A stretch of DNA of 64,000 nucleotides from Myxococcales bacterium (GTDB lineage: Bacteria > Myxococcota_A > Polyangia > Fen-1088): positions 173,327 through 237,326 of the forward strand of contig JAGTJU010000007.1 in the NCBI GenBank assembly GCA_022184915.1. Reading direction: 5' to 3'. Numbering within the stretch: the first letter of the stretch is position 1; each line of letters begins with the position of its first letter. A model generated the notes under the pieces. The model saw only the letters and a list, made by a program, of their open reading frames with translations, was not told the origin of the DNA and searched no databases. The translations under genes and the position numbers were made by a program. Positions 34,973-43,566 of the stretch are shown in pieces.

Positions 34973-35559
34973 CGCGATTCGGATCCTTTCTGAGACATCA
35001 TGGAGAGCTGCTTCGAGAGCTCGATGGCGGCCTGCACGCCCAATCGGTAGCCAAGGGCCCCGAACCCCGCGATTTGCCCCACCACGACCGCGCCGAGCAG
35101 CGAACGATGCCTGAAATCTTCGCGCTTGGCCAGATTCGAAAGATGAACTTCCACCACCGGCAGCTCGGAGGCGGCCAGCGCATCCCGGAGCGCCACCGAG
35201 GTATGGGTGTAGCCACCGGCATTGATGACGATGGCCGACGCGGTCTGGCGCGCCTGCTGGACGAGGTCGATGAGGACCCCCTCGTGGTTCGACTGGAACG
35301 GAACCACCTCGACACCCGCCTCTTCCCCCAGGGCTACCAGCTCCGCATTGATGTCGTCGAGGGTGGCGTGCCCGTAGATGTGCGGCTCGCGGGTCCCGAG
35401 AAGGTTCAGGTTCGGGCCGTGGAGCACGACCACCCGGTGGCGCGGAACATCCAGAGAGGCCAGCGCCGGCCCCTGGCGCGAGCGTTCCGGGCTGGCTGAC
35501 GCCCCTCGCTTGCCCGCTTTGCCCGTCGCGCTTGTTTTGCCCGCTTTAGAGCCGGCCAT
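34969..35559 (-). CDS. aroQ: Type II 3-dehydroquinate dehydratase
   Basis: Third step of the shikimate pathway (196 residues). Family segments: [17 protein letters not shown] with the catalytic tyrosine, [17 protein letters not shown], and [18 protein letters not shown] with the active-site histidine. The first 45 residues are a basic, low-complexity extension (Lys, Ala, Ser, Gly) not found in typical members. Its ATG overlaps the stop of the roadblock gene (TAATG), and its stop overlaps accB, so the genes are probably translationally coupled. An aroQ-accB-accC order is known in other proteobacteria. Confidence 0.95.
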
Positions 35560-35915
35560 TAGAGCTCCGCCTGGATGACGGGGGCCGAGATTCTGAGCAA
35601 ATAGCGCGCTTTTCCCAGGTTTCCTTCCGGTTTCATGGCGCACGCGAGAAAATATTCGTCGTCCAGCACGCGGACCAACACAGCGAGCTCGTCGGTCTTC
35701 AGGGTGACCTCCTGCAGGCCTCCGACCTCGAGCAACTCAGCCGCCCTGCGCACCTGGGTGAGCACGTGCGCGAACTCCATGCCCACCGTGTTGATGTCGG
35801 TGGTCGCCGGCGGACGCGTGTACGCTTCGACGGAGATCCCGTCGAAGCCCATCAGGATGCCTGCGAGGCCCCCGTCCACCCGATCCACAACCTTTTGAAT
35901 TGTTTCGCGAAACAT
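35559..35915 (-). CDS. Roadblock/LC7-domain protein
   Basis: A 118-residue single-domain protein. The order helix (FRETIQKVVDRVDGG), strand (AGILMGFDGISVEAYTR), strand (LQEVTLKTDELAVLVRVLDDEYFLACAM) and final helix-strand is that of the roadblock/LC7 fold, whose bacterial members regulate small GTPases such as MglA in polarity and motility. No partner GTPase gene is nearby. Start at ATG 35915. Its stop codon overlaps the aroQ start. Confidence 0.8.
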   Translation of the reverse strand: MFRETIQKVVDRVDGGLAGILMGFDGISVEAYTRPPATTDINTVGMEFAHVLTQVRRAAELLEVGGLQEVTLKTDELAVLVRVLDDEYFLACAMKPEGNLGKARYLLRISAPVIQAEL

Positions 35916-35986
35916 GGCCGCTCGTGGCCTTCTAATCCCCCGCTTCACCCGGTGTCAAGCGGCCCCTCGTCGAGGCCGCGCCCGAA

Positions 35987-36841
35987 TTACGGGGAGGTGG
36001 CGGGCGGCGGCTGGGGGCGGCCGGGGCATTCGAGCTTGGTGGAGTTGTCCGCCAGTTGACGTTCGCAACACAAGATCAGCGAATCCTGCGCGGGGTTGCA
36101 GGCGTTGCCGCTGTAAGGATTTGCGCTCAGCGCCGTGCATTTTGGGACTTTCGGATAGTCGAACACGGCGAAAGCCTCTTGGTAGCCGCGTTGCAGACAG
36201 CCCTTGCACACGCGCACCGCGTACTCGAAGGGGTCCGACTCGACGGTCTTGCCCGCGTGGCGCCCAATGGCCCTCACCACGGCCCGAAACTGCACGAGGG
36301 CTGCGGGGTCATCTGGCAAGGTGCCCTGGTTGAACATCGCGCGAAGCGTGGCGGAGTGGCAGGGCTGGAACACCCGCACCATGGAGCTCCTTTCCTCGTC
36401 GGGGGCCAAGCTCACCCGCTCGCTCTCGGCGAACGCGCTCGGACACGCTTCGGTCGACGGAAACGTGATGCCGGGGGGCGGCTCGATCTGCACTTCCACG
36501 CCCGTGTACTCGATGCGGTTGAGCTCGACGGCGTTGTCCTCGCTGATCGCGGGCAGGTTGTTCCTGACCAGCGGGAACATGAAAAATGGGTAGTCCTGAT
36601 CCAGATCGACGTCGTAGACCCCGCTGAAGCGGCGCAGGTTGTCCCTCTTGCTGGGGATGATGCAAGCGCCGTCTTCGGTCTCCGGTACCTGGTTCTGCAC
36701 GATCACCAGCGAGCTGTTCACGTCGGCGGAGCAGCTCGCGAGCGCTGGCAGCCCCCCGGCGGCCAAGGCCAGGACTCGGGCCAGGACGCCGGTCGCCCGG
36801 CCCCTCGTTGCAGCGCCTCGTTTTCGCTCTGTGCGGATCAT
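35987..36841 (-). CDS. Cysteine-rich lipoprotein of unknown function
   Basis: A 284-residue protein with a clear lipoprotein signal ending in the lipobox LASC (Cys near residue 37). The mature part contains several cysteines (CKGC and CC pairs), consistent with a disulfide-bonded extracytoplasmic protein. No family is recognised. The ATG at 36841 has AAGGAG 9 bases upstream and follows aroK by 17 bases, so it is probably in the pilus-aroK transcript. Confidence 0.75.
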   Translation of the reverse strand: MIRTERKRGAATRGRATGVLARVLALAAGGLPALASCSADVNSSLVIVQNQVPETEDGACIIPSKRDNLRRFSGVYDVDLDQDYPFFMFPLVRNNLPAISEDNAVELNRIEYTGVEVQIEPPPGITFPSTEACPSAFAESERVSLAPDEERSSMVRVFQPCHSATLRAMFNQGTLPDDPAALVQFRAVVRAIGRHAGKTVESDPFEYAVRVCKGCLQRGYQEAFAVFDYPKVPKCTALSANPYSGNACNPAQDSLILCCERQLADNSTKLECPGRPQPPPATSP

Positions 36842-36858
36842 CGCTCAGCTCTCCTTGT

Positions 36859-37437
36859 TCACGGTCTCGTCGGCTCAGGAAGGTCTCGGTCGTGGGCCGC
36901 CAGGGCCCCAAGCACGGCCTCGGCGACAGACTCGGGGGACCGGCCCACCGTGTCGAGGCGGGCGTGCGCCCGGGCGTAGAAGGGCTCGCGGGCCGCCAGC
37001 AGGCGCAAGGCCACGGCAGCAGGGTCGGCCGCCCCATCGAGCAGGGGCCGCCCCGAGACAGGCCCCACCCGCTTGAGCACCTCCTCGGGGCTGGCCGACA
37101 GCGCCACGACGAACCCGGCGGCCAGCATGGCTTTCAGGTTGTCGTCTCGGCACGCCGCGCCCCCCCCCGTGGCAATGACGGTGTTCGGCTGGGCCAACGC
37201 CCGGGTGAGCGCCGCCGACTCCAGCTCGCGAAAGCCGGCTTCGCCTCGCTCCCGAAAGATCTCGGCGACGGTGGTCCCGGCCGCGGCCTCTACGGCCGCG
37301 TCGAGGTCCACGAAGGTGCGTCCCGTACGGGCGGCCAGCAGCCTTCCCACGGTGCTCTTTCCCGTCGCCATGAATCCAATCAGCACGATGGGGGGTCTCG
37401 TTCCAGTTTGAGTGAAGGTGTTCGAGTCTTGGGTCAT
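36859..37437 (-). CDS. aroK: Shikimate kinase
   Basis: A 192-residue P-loop kinase that phosphorylates shikimate. Walker A GFMATGKST (about residues 21-29), shikimate-binding DLD and the arginine in RERGEAGFRELE, and the GGGAACRDDN motif are all present. Its ATG overlaps the stop of pilQ (ATGA, 37434-37437). A pilMNOPQ-aroK order is well known from gammaproteobacteria and is kept here, although the usual aroB is not next. Confidence 0.95.
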   Translation of the reverse strand: MTQDSNTFTQTGTRPPIVLIGFMATGKSTVGRLLAARTGRTFVDLDAAVEAAAGTTVAEIFRERGEAGFRELESAALTRALAQPNTVIATGGGAACRDDNLKAMLAAGFVVALSASPEEVLKRVGPVSGRPLLDGAADPAAVALRLLAAREPFYARAHARLDTVGRSPESVAEAVLGALAAHDRDLPEPTRP

Positions 37438-40400
37438 TTAGCCAGGGCGCGCGATCGGTTGGAGATCCGCGGCGTGATGAATACCAAGAACTCCGTGCGA
37501 TCGTCGTTTTCTCGGCGGCTCCGAAAGAAGAAGCCCACGATGGGAATGTCGGCGAAGAAGGGGACCTTGCTGTAGTTCAGGCCCGAGTTGCGTTGGTAAA
37601 TGCCGCCGATGACCGCCGTGTCGCCGTCGCGCACCAGCATCACGGTTTTGGCTTCCTTCTTCAGGATGGTGGGGTCGCCGCGCGCGCCGGTGTTGACGAA
37701 GTCGGGCTCGTTCCGGGTGACGTGTACGTTCATGATGACGGTGCCCTCGTTGGTCACGTGCGGCTTGACCGTCAGGTTCAGCTTGGCGTCCACGAACACG
37801 GTCTGAACGCCCTGGGCGCTCACGACCGAGATGGGGATCGCCACACCTTGCTCGATGGACGCCTCCACGTTGTCCATGGTCGAGATGCGCGGGGACGACA
37901 GGATGCGTACCTGCCCCGACTGCTCGAGAGCCGACAGCCGTACGTTCAGGTTCAGCGCCCCGGCGACCGAGCCCAAGGTCAGGCCGAGTGCGCCACCGCT
38001 TCCCGTGCCCACCGCCGCAGGCAGATTCACCGCGTAGTTCGGGCTTTGCAGGCCCGCCACGCCCGTGCGAGGTGTGGGGACGAGGCCTTCGGCGGAGGCC
38101 AGCCGGTCCGTCGCTCCGCCTCCGACGCCGATGGCGTTCGGAAACACGAGGCCCGTGGGGTTGCCGTGTTCGGGATCCATGTAGCCCGCGCCACCCCACT
38201 GCACACCCAGCTGACGTACGAAGGTCGAGCGCGCCTCCACGATGCGGGCCTCGATGACCACCTGCGATGTCTGCGTGTCCAGGTTGCGAACCAGCTCCTC
38301 GACCAAGGAGAGGTTCTTGGCGACGTCGGACACGATGAGGTTGTTCGTGCGGTCATCCACGGACACCTTGCCGCGGCCAGAGAGCAGGTCTTTGGCGCGG
38401 GCCTCGAGGTCTTTTGCGTCGGCGTACGAGACGCCGATGAGGCGGGTCTCGGTGGGCATCACTTCGGTCATCTGCTTCTGCTTGGCGATCTCCTGCTCGA
38501 GCTCCTTCTCCAGGACCTGGATGGGGGCGACCCGGATCAGGTTACCCTCCCTCACCTGCCCCAAGGACTTGGCCCGCAGCACCACGTCGAGCGCCTGGTC
38601 CCAGGGCACGTCCCGCATTTTGATCGTAACCTCGCCCTTGACGTCGTCCGAGGTCACGATGTTGACGCCCCCGACCTCGGCCAACAAGCGGAGGATGTTG
38701 TGGATGTCGGCCCCCTTGAAGTCCAGGTCGATGCGGCGACCGGTGAAGCGCTTTTTGCTTGTTTGCGGGCGGCGAGACGAAGACAGGGGGGCATCCTGGG
38801 CCACGAGCAGCGGCAAAACGAGAGTGGAGAAGCCCGCCACCCGCGTGGGCGTCAGCACGTGAAGACGGGGGTGCGCCGCGCTGCCAGGCCGGTGCTTGTC
38901 GAAGTCCCAGTACAGGCGGGCTCCATCGGTGCGGATGCGGTTCGGAACCATCTCGGCCAGCTCCACCTCGACGAGCACCGTGGCGTGATGCCCGGGTGCG
39001 CGGAACGAGTTGATGAGCCGCACGGGGCCGAAGTACTGCGTGGCGTCCAAGCTGCGCTCGAGACCGTGCGGCAGGTCGGCGTGATGAAGCCGCAGCGTCA
39101 CCCGACGCCCCGTGCTGCGCTCAATCGAGAAGTCGATCGGCTCCTCGAGGTCGATGATGACCGAGGAGCGCGCCGGCTCGTCGACAAAATCGATGCGGCT
39201 GACGCGGCTCGGAACGCGAAGGGTCACGCTGCGGGGGCGGGGGCTCGCGGCGGCCACCACCCGGTTGTCTTGCGCCGGCACGTCGGAGGCGCTTCGTTTA
39301 TCGGGCGTCGGGGTGGGGACAGGCGCCGCCTTGGCGGGCATGGCCTTGAGACGGGCCACTTCGGCCCGCGCCGAGGCCAGCTCTCCCTTGAGGCTGGCAA
39401 GTTCCGCCTCGAGCTTGTTGCGGCTCGCCTCGAGCGCTTCCCTTTCGGCCACCAGGCGGCCGAGTTTCTGCTCCTGCACGCCCCGATGGGCCTCTGCTTC
39501 GGCATGCGCTGCCCGTGCCCTCTCCAAGTCCGCTTGTGCCTGCGCCAGCTTGTCTCGCTCGGCCTGCTCGCGCGCGTGGCGGGCCCGTTCGTCACCGGCG
39601 CGGGCGCTCTGCACTTCCGCTTCCCGTGCCTTGCGCGCAGCGACCAGGGCCGCTTGGCGGCGCTCGATCTCCCGCTGCGCGGCAGCCAGCGCCTCCTCGG
39701 CCTGGCGTAGGCGGGCCTGCTGCGCAGCCTGCTCGTCACGCGCCTTGGTGAGGGCGTCCTGCTGCTGCTTCACCGCGCTCTCGAAGGCGCCGAGGCGGCG
39801 TTCTTCGGCTTTTTGAGCGGCGGCCTTGGCCGCCAGCGCGGCCTGCTGGACCGCGGCTTCGCGGGCGGCCTCCGCCAGGGCGGCTTCGCGGGCGGCCAGA
39901 CGCTGTTTTTGCGAGGCGAGCGCCAGCGTTTCCTCCTGTAGACGCGCCATGGCCGATGCGACCTCCGCGGCCTTGGCGGTGACGGCGGCGGCCCGTTGAT
40001 CGGTGACGCGCGCCAGGCGCTCGGCTTCCGCGAGAGCCGTCTGCTGGCGAGACAGGCTCTCCCTTTCTTCGGCGAGCTGCTTGCGCTCGTCGTCGAGACG
40101 CGCCAACTCCTGCCGGGCGCGCTCAGCGGCCGCGCGGGCCTCTTCCGTGTGCGTGCGGGCCTCGCGCACGAGGCGCGCAGCTTCCGCGTCATGTGACTGT
40201 CCCCGACGTTCGGCCTCGCGTTGCCGAGCTTCGGCGGATTTTTGCGCCGCTTCGGCCGCCGCCAACAACGCACGCGCCTGGCGCGATGTGGCCTCCGCCG
40301 TGGTTCTCAGCCGCTCGGCCTCCGCGCGGGCTTCGGCCGCCCTTTGGCGATCGGCCTCGAGGCGCTTGGCGGCGTCCACGGCACCCAGGCGGGCCAGCTC

Positions 40401-41795
40401 GGCCCGTTGTTGCCGCGCTTCCACGTCCTGCTTCTGCGTAGCGAGTTCTGCGAGCGCAAGCGACGCCGCCTTCTCTGCCGCCTCGGCCTGCTGGCGCTTT
40501 TGCTCGAGCACCGTCTGCTCCCGGGCGGCACGCGCAGCGGCCAGCTCGGCCGCCCGCTGCTCGTCGCGGCGCTTGCCTTCGGTCGCTTGACGCCGGGCAG
40601 AGTCAGCCGCTTGCTGCGCCGCCTCCGCGCCCTGGCGCGCCCGCTCGAGCGCGGCCCGCTCGTCGGCCAACGCCTTGGCCAGACGCGCGGCCTCCCGCTG
40701 GACGCTCTCGGCGCGGGCACGGCTGTCCTCGAGCGCGACTTGCTGTTCAGCCAGGCTCTGTGTGGCGCGCTCGGCCGCCTGCCGTGCGTGCTCGGCCGCC
40801 TCACGGCGGGCACGCTCCATCTGCTGCTTCTCCTCGGCCAGACGGCGCGCCTCAGCCTCGGCGCGCGCGGCCCGAGCCTCCGCCTCTGCCTGCGCGAGCC
40901 GCGCGTCTCGTTCAGCCCGCTCTGCCCGCGCCTCGGCCTCCGCTCGGGCCTTTTCCACGGCCGCCCTCGCCCGTGCCGTCTGCAGCTCGGCGTCCGCTCG
41001 GGATTTGTCGGCTTGCGCGGCAGCCTTCGCCGCCCGCGTCTCCGCTTCCGCGCGGGCCCGTGCAGCCTCGTCTGCCTCCTGCCGCGCCACCGCCGTGGCC
41101 TGGCGTTCAGCCACGAGTTTCGCAAGGTGGGCCTCGGCGTCTGCGGCGCGCGCGTGGGCCTCCGCGCGCGCCCTCGCCGCCTCTTCGGCGAGCTGACGTG
41201 CTCTTTGGTGAGCTTCATTGCGGTCGGACGAGAGCGTGAGCGCCTGGGCCTCCGCTTGCTTGGCGCGTGCCTCGGCCTCTGCACGAGCCCTCACCGCCTC
41301 GTCCGCCGCCTTGCGGGCCGCCGCCAACGCGGAAGGCGTGGCCTCGGGCGTGGACTTGGGCGGCGCCTCCCACGGCGTCACCTCGACCACGATGTCATTG
41401 CCCTGCGCTTTGACATCGTAGTCGGCCCCCTGCCTCAGCGTCAGGATCACCCGCGCCTTGTGGGGACCGCTCGCGCTGGCGCTGACGTTGCCCACCGCGA
41501 AGGTCCCCGCGTCGAAGGGAACCTCGGAACCCGACAACGCCACCCCGGAGACATCGACCACCACGCGGGAAGGATGCTCCAACTTCCAGGTCGTGAAGCT
41601 GGGGCGTACGGAGGCCGCGATGACCACGCGTGTGCGTCCGCCGTCTTGCTCCTCGGCCTTGATGCCGCGGAGGTGCCCCACGCGATCGGCCCCGGCAGCC
41701 GTCCCTGCCATGGGCCCGGAAAGGCCCAGGACCACCATCAATGCCAGACGCGCCCGCATGGTCACCCTTCGCTTGTTCGGCTTCGATCGGCTCAT
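37434..41795 (-). CDS. pilQ: Type IV pilus secretin PilQ with a long coiled-coil insertion
   Basis: A 1453-residue outer-membrane secretin. After a signal peptide (about 1-35) comes an AMIN domain (to about 145), which anchors to peptidoglycan. Residues about 156-820 are an extremely Ala/Glu/Arg-rich coiled coil (repeated RARAEAEARA, AAEARAEAER types). A second AMIN-like domain (about 855-960), an STN/secretin N0 domain (about 1015-1085, FKGADIHNILRLLAEVGG), an N1-type domain (NNLIVSDVAKNLSLVEELVRNLD) and the secretin channel domain (about 1240-1445, ending near EFLVFITPRI) follow. Usual PilQ proteins are 700-900 residues. Its ATG overlaps the pilP stop. Confidence 0.93.
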   Translation of the reverse strand: MSRSKPNKRRVTMRARLALMVVLGLSGPMAGTAAGADRVGHLRGIKAEEQDGGRTRVVIAASVRPSFTTWKLEHPSRVVVDVSGVALSGSEVPFDAGTFAVGNVSASASGPHKARVILTLRQGADYDVKAQGNDIVVEVTPWEAPPKSTPEATPSALAAARKAADEAVRARAEAEARAKQAEAQALTLSSDRNEAHQRARQLAEEAARARAEAHARAADAEAHLAKLVAERQATAVARQEADEAARARAEAETRAAKAAAQADKSRADAELQTARARAAVEKARAEAEARAERAERDARLAQAEAEARAARAEAEARRLAEEKQQMERARREAAEHARQAAERATQSLAEQQVALEDSRARAESVQREAARLAKALADERAALERARQGAEAAQQAADSARRQATEGKRRDEQRAAELAAARAAREQTVLEQKRQQAEAAEKAASLALAELATQKQDVEARQQRAELARLGAVDAAKRLEADRQRAAEARAEAERLRTTAEATSRQARALLAAAEAAQKSAEARQREAERRGQSHDAEAARLVREARTHTEEARAAAERARQELARLDDERKQLAEERESLSRQQTALAEAERLARVTDQRAAAVTAKAAEVASAMARLQEETLALASQKQRLAAREAALAEAAREAAVQQAALAAKAAAQKAEERRLGAFESAVKQQQDALTKARDEQAAQQARLRQAEEALAAAQREIERRQAALVAARKAREAEVQSARAGDERARHAREQAERDKLAQAQADLERARAAHAEAEAHRGVQEQKLGRLVAEREALEASRNKLEAELASLKGELASARAEVARLKAMPAKAAPVPTPTPDKRSASDVPAQDNRVVAAASPRPRSVTLRVPSRVSRIDFVDEPARSSVIIDLEEPIDFSIERSTGRRVTLRLHHADLPHGLERSLDATQYFGPVRLINSFRAPGHHATVLVEVELAEMVPNRIRTDGARLYWDFDKHRPGSAAHPRLHVLTPTRVAGFSTLVLPLLVAQDAPLSSSRRPQTSKKRFTGRRIDLDFKGADIHNILRLLAEVGGVNIVTSDDVKGEVTIKMRDVPWDQALDVVLRAKSLGQVREGNLIRVAPIQVLEKELEQEIAKQKQMTEVMPTETRLIGVSYADAKDLEARAKDLLSGRGKVSVDDRTNNLIVSDVAKNLSLVEELVRNLDTQTSQVVIEARIVEARSTFVRQLGVQWGGAGYMDPEHGNPTGLVFPNAIGVGGGATDRLASAEGLVPTPRTGVAGLQSPNYAVNLPAAVGTGSGGALGLTLGSVAGALNLNVRLSALEQSGQVRILSSPRISTMDNVEASIEQGVAIPISVVSAQGVQTVFVDAKLNLTVKPHVTNEGTVIMNVHVTRNEPDFVNTGARGDPTILKKEAKTVMLVRDGDTAVIGGIYQRNSGLNYSKVPFFADIPIVGFFFRSRRENDDRTEFLVFITPRISNRSRALAK

Positions 41796-42331
41796 TGTTG
41801 AGCTGCCTCCGGATTGACGAGAATGGCTTTCTCGATCGCGCGGGCCTCGCCCGTTCCCACGACCTCGTTGAGCTCGAGTATCACGCGGTCCCCCAGGATC
41901 TTCGTGACCCGGGCCCCCGACTTGGATAGGTAATCGCCACGCTTGACCACCTGGCCGAGCCCCCCGGGGTCGCGGAACATGGCGAGCGGCTTGTCCGTGC
42001 CCGAGACCACCGCGATGAGGGAGATCTCCTCCAGGGCGAACTTGTCGAAGATGGCGGGGACGGTACGACGGGCCACGGGCGTCTTCTCGATGAAGAGCGA
42101 CAGGTACGACCGGAAGGGATCTCGGTTGCCGTCCGATTCGACGAAGTCTTCGTCGCGAAGCACCTTGCGCCTCAGCACGGCCAAGCGCTGCTCCGCGGAG
42201 TGAGCCGCGGGATCGGCCGGCGCCACGGGTGCGGGCGCGGGGGGCGGGGCGCCGCCGGCCGCGAACAGATCGCTCGACAAGAGCACCAGCAGAAGCACCG
42301 GCCGAACCGGCAGTCTCGATGTCTTGTCCAT
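41792..42331 (-). CDS. pilP: Type IV pilus assembly protein PilP
   Basis: A 179-residue periplasmic protein that links PilQ to the inner-membrane PilNO complex. The C-terminal domain has VESDGNRDPFRSYL, LEEISLIAVVSG, VKRGDYLSKSGARVTKILGDRVIL, the conserved PilP core. The N-terminal hydrophobic signal (PVLLLVLLSSDLFAAGG) contains no cysteine, so unlike many PilP proteins it does not look lipidated. Its ends overlap or touch neighbouring pil genes (4 bases with pilQ). Confidence 0.93.
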   Translation of the reverse strand: MDKTSRLPVRPVLLLVLLSSDLFAAGGAPPPAPAPVAPADPAAHSAEQRLAVLRRKVLRDEDFVESDGNRDPFRSYLSLFIEKTPVARRTVPAIFDKFALEEISLIAVVSGTDKPLAMFRDPGGLGQVVKRGDYLSKSGARVTKILGDRVILELNEVVGTGEARAIEKAILVNPEAAQQ

Positions 42332-42332
42332 G

Positions 42333-42926
42333 TCAGCCCTTTCCCTGTTCCCGATAACGGAAGGTCGCCGCGATGAACCTAGCCCTCAACTTGACGGGCC
42401 CTTCCGTCTGCTTGTCCTGAACGGTGCGCTCGGGGGCCAAAGACAGCTCTTCGACGTTCACGATACGACGCAGCTCCGAAACACTCTTGAAGAAGCGCGT
42501 GACGGCATGGTAGTTGCCGCGCACTTCCATTTTGACGGGAATCTTCACGTAGAGTTGCTCGGGGAGCTCCTCGTCGATGTTGAGGTTGAGCACCTCGAGC
42601 CCCGCAAGCTCGGCTTGCTCCTGGATGCTGCTGATGAAAGATGGGATCTCCTGCTCCCTCGGCAGAGCGCGCAGGATCTCGCGTTGCTTCTCTTGCAGGA
42701 CCGTCAGTTCGTTGCGGTATGCGAGGTACTCGGTCTTGCGCCGCTCATAGGATTCACGTTCTTGCTTGAGAGCGTCTTGCGCCCCCTGGGCCCGCGCGAT
42801 TTCGTCCCCCATGTCCGAATAGAACATCGTGTAGTAGAGCAGGCCGAACACGACGGCCACGCCCAAGGTCAAGCCAACCTTGCCGCTGGTCTTCAGCTTC
42901 AGGATCTTCGATACCAGCTCGTCCAT
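42333..42926 (-). CDS. pilO: Type IV pilus assembly protein PilO
   Basis: A 197-residue bitopic protein: one membrane helix near the N-terminus (LTLGVAVVFGLLYYTMFYS, about residues 20-38), a coiled coil (GAQDALKQERESYERRKTE), and a ferredoxin-like periplasmic domain (YVKIPVKMEVRGNYHAVTRFF). It pairs with PilN to build the alignment complex of the pilus machine. One base separates its stop region from pilP start. Confidence 0.94.
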   Translation of the reverse strand: MDELVSKILKLKTSGKVGLTLGVAVVFGLLYYTMFYSDMGDEIARAQGAQDALKQERESYERRKTEYLAYRNELTVLQEKQREILRALPREQEIPSFISSIQEQAELAGLEVLNLNIDEELPEQLYVKIPVKMEVRGNYHAVTRFFKSVSELRRIVNVEELSLAPERTVQDKQTEGPVKLRARFIAATFRYREQGKG

Positions 42927-42927
42927 G

Positions 42928-43566
42928 TCAGTAGATCACTCCCGTGCTGAGGTTGAAGGTCATGTGCTTGACGTCTCCCTCCCGGTTCGTGGTGACCTGC
43001 GAGGTGGATTCGAGAACGACGTTCTGAAAGAACACAGAGGCCTGCAGGCGCTTGAGGAACTCGGCCACGTCTTCGTTCGACTTGGCCGCGCCCGTGATCT
43101 TGACCATACGCTCCTGCTCTTCGAAACTCGTCAGCCAGACCCGACGGGTATCCCACGCCGCATTGAAGCCTGAGTTCGGGTCTCTACGGATGGTCTCTTC
43201 GTAGGTGAGACGATCAAATGAGGGCCCCTTGCCAGGCGTCAGGATCTCGGAGATCTCGCGCAGCAGGAACACGGGACCTGTGCGCCTCTCTTCGAGCTTC
43301 TTGATCGTCTCCTGCTGGCGAAGCAGCTCCTCGCGCTGGGCCCTCACCTTGTCGTAATCGCCCAGTTCCGCCTTGTACCGATCGATCTCGGCCTGAATCA
43401 CCTGATTGTCGCGGTTGACGGCGTCGAGCTCTCCCTGCACCGTCATGTGAAACACGACGATGCCCCCCACCGCCACCAAGACGGAGAAGGCCATGTAGAC
43501 GAGCTGCTTCTGCCCGGCGTCGGCCTTCCTTTGCTTTTTTTGGGGAAGGAGGTTTATGCGGATCAT
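42928..43566 (-). CDS. pilN: Type IV pilus assembly protein PilN
   Basis: A 212-residue bitopic protein starting IRINLLPQKKQRK, the N-terminal motif by which PilN binds PilM. It then has a membrane helix (VYMAFSVLVAVGGIVVFHMTV), a coiled coil and a periplasmic domain. Its ATG overlaps the pilM stop (ATGA), and the next gene pilO begins almost at its stop. Confidence 0.94.
   Translation of the reverse strand: MIRINLLPQKKQRKADAGQKQLVYMAFSVLVAVGGIVVFHMTVQGELDAVNRDNQVIQAEIDRYKAELGDYDKVRAQREELLRQQETIKKLEERRTGPVFLLREISEILTPGKGPSFDRLTYEETIRRDPNSGFNAAWDTRRVWLTSFEEQERMVKITGAAKSNEDVAEFLKRLQASVFFQNVVLESTSQVTTNREGDVKHMTFNLSTGVIY

Noticed and set aside
39330..41330. Coiled-coil region of PilQ as a separate gene or a collapsed DNA repeat
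   Set aside because: The frame is continuous with the AMIN and secretin domains, and the units vary in DNA sequence and length, unlike an assembly artefact.
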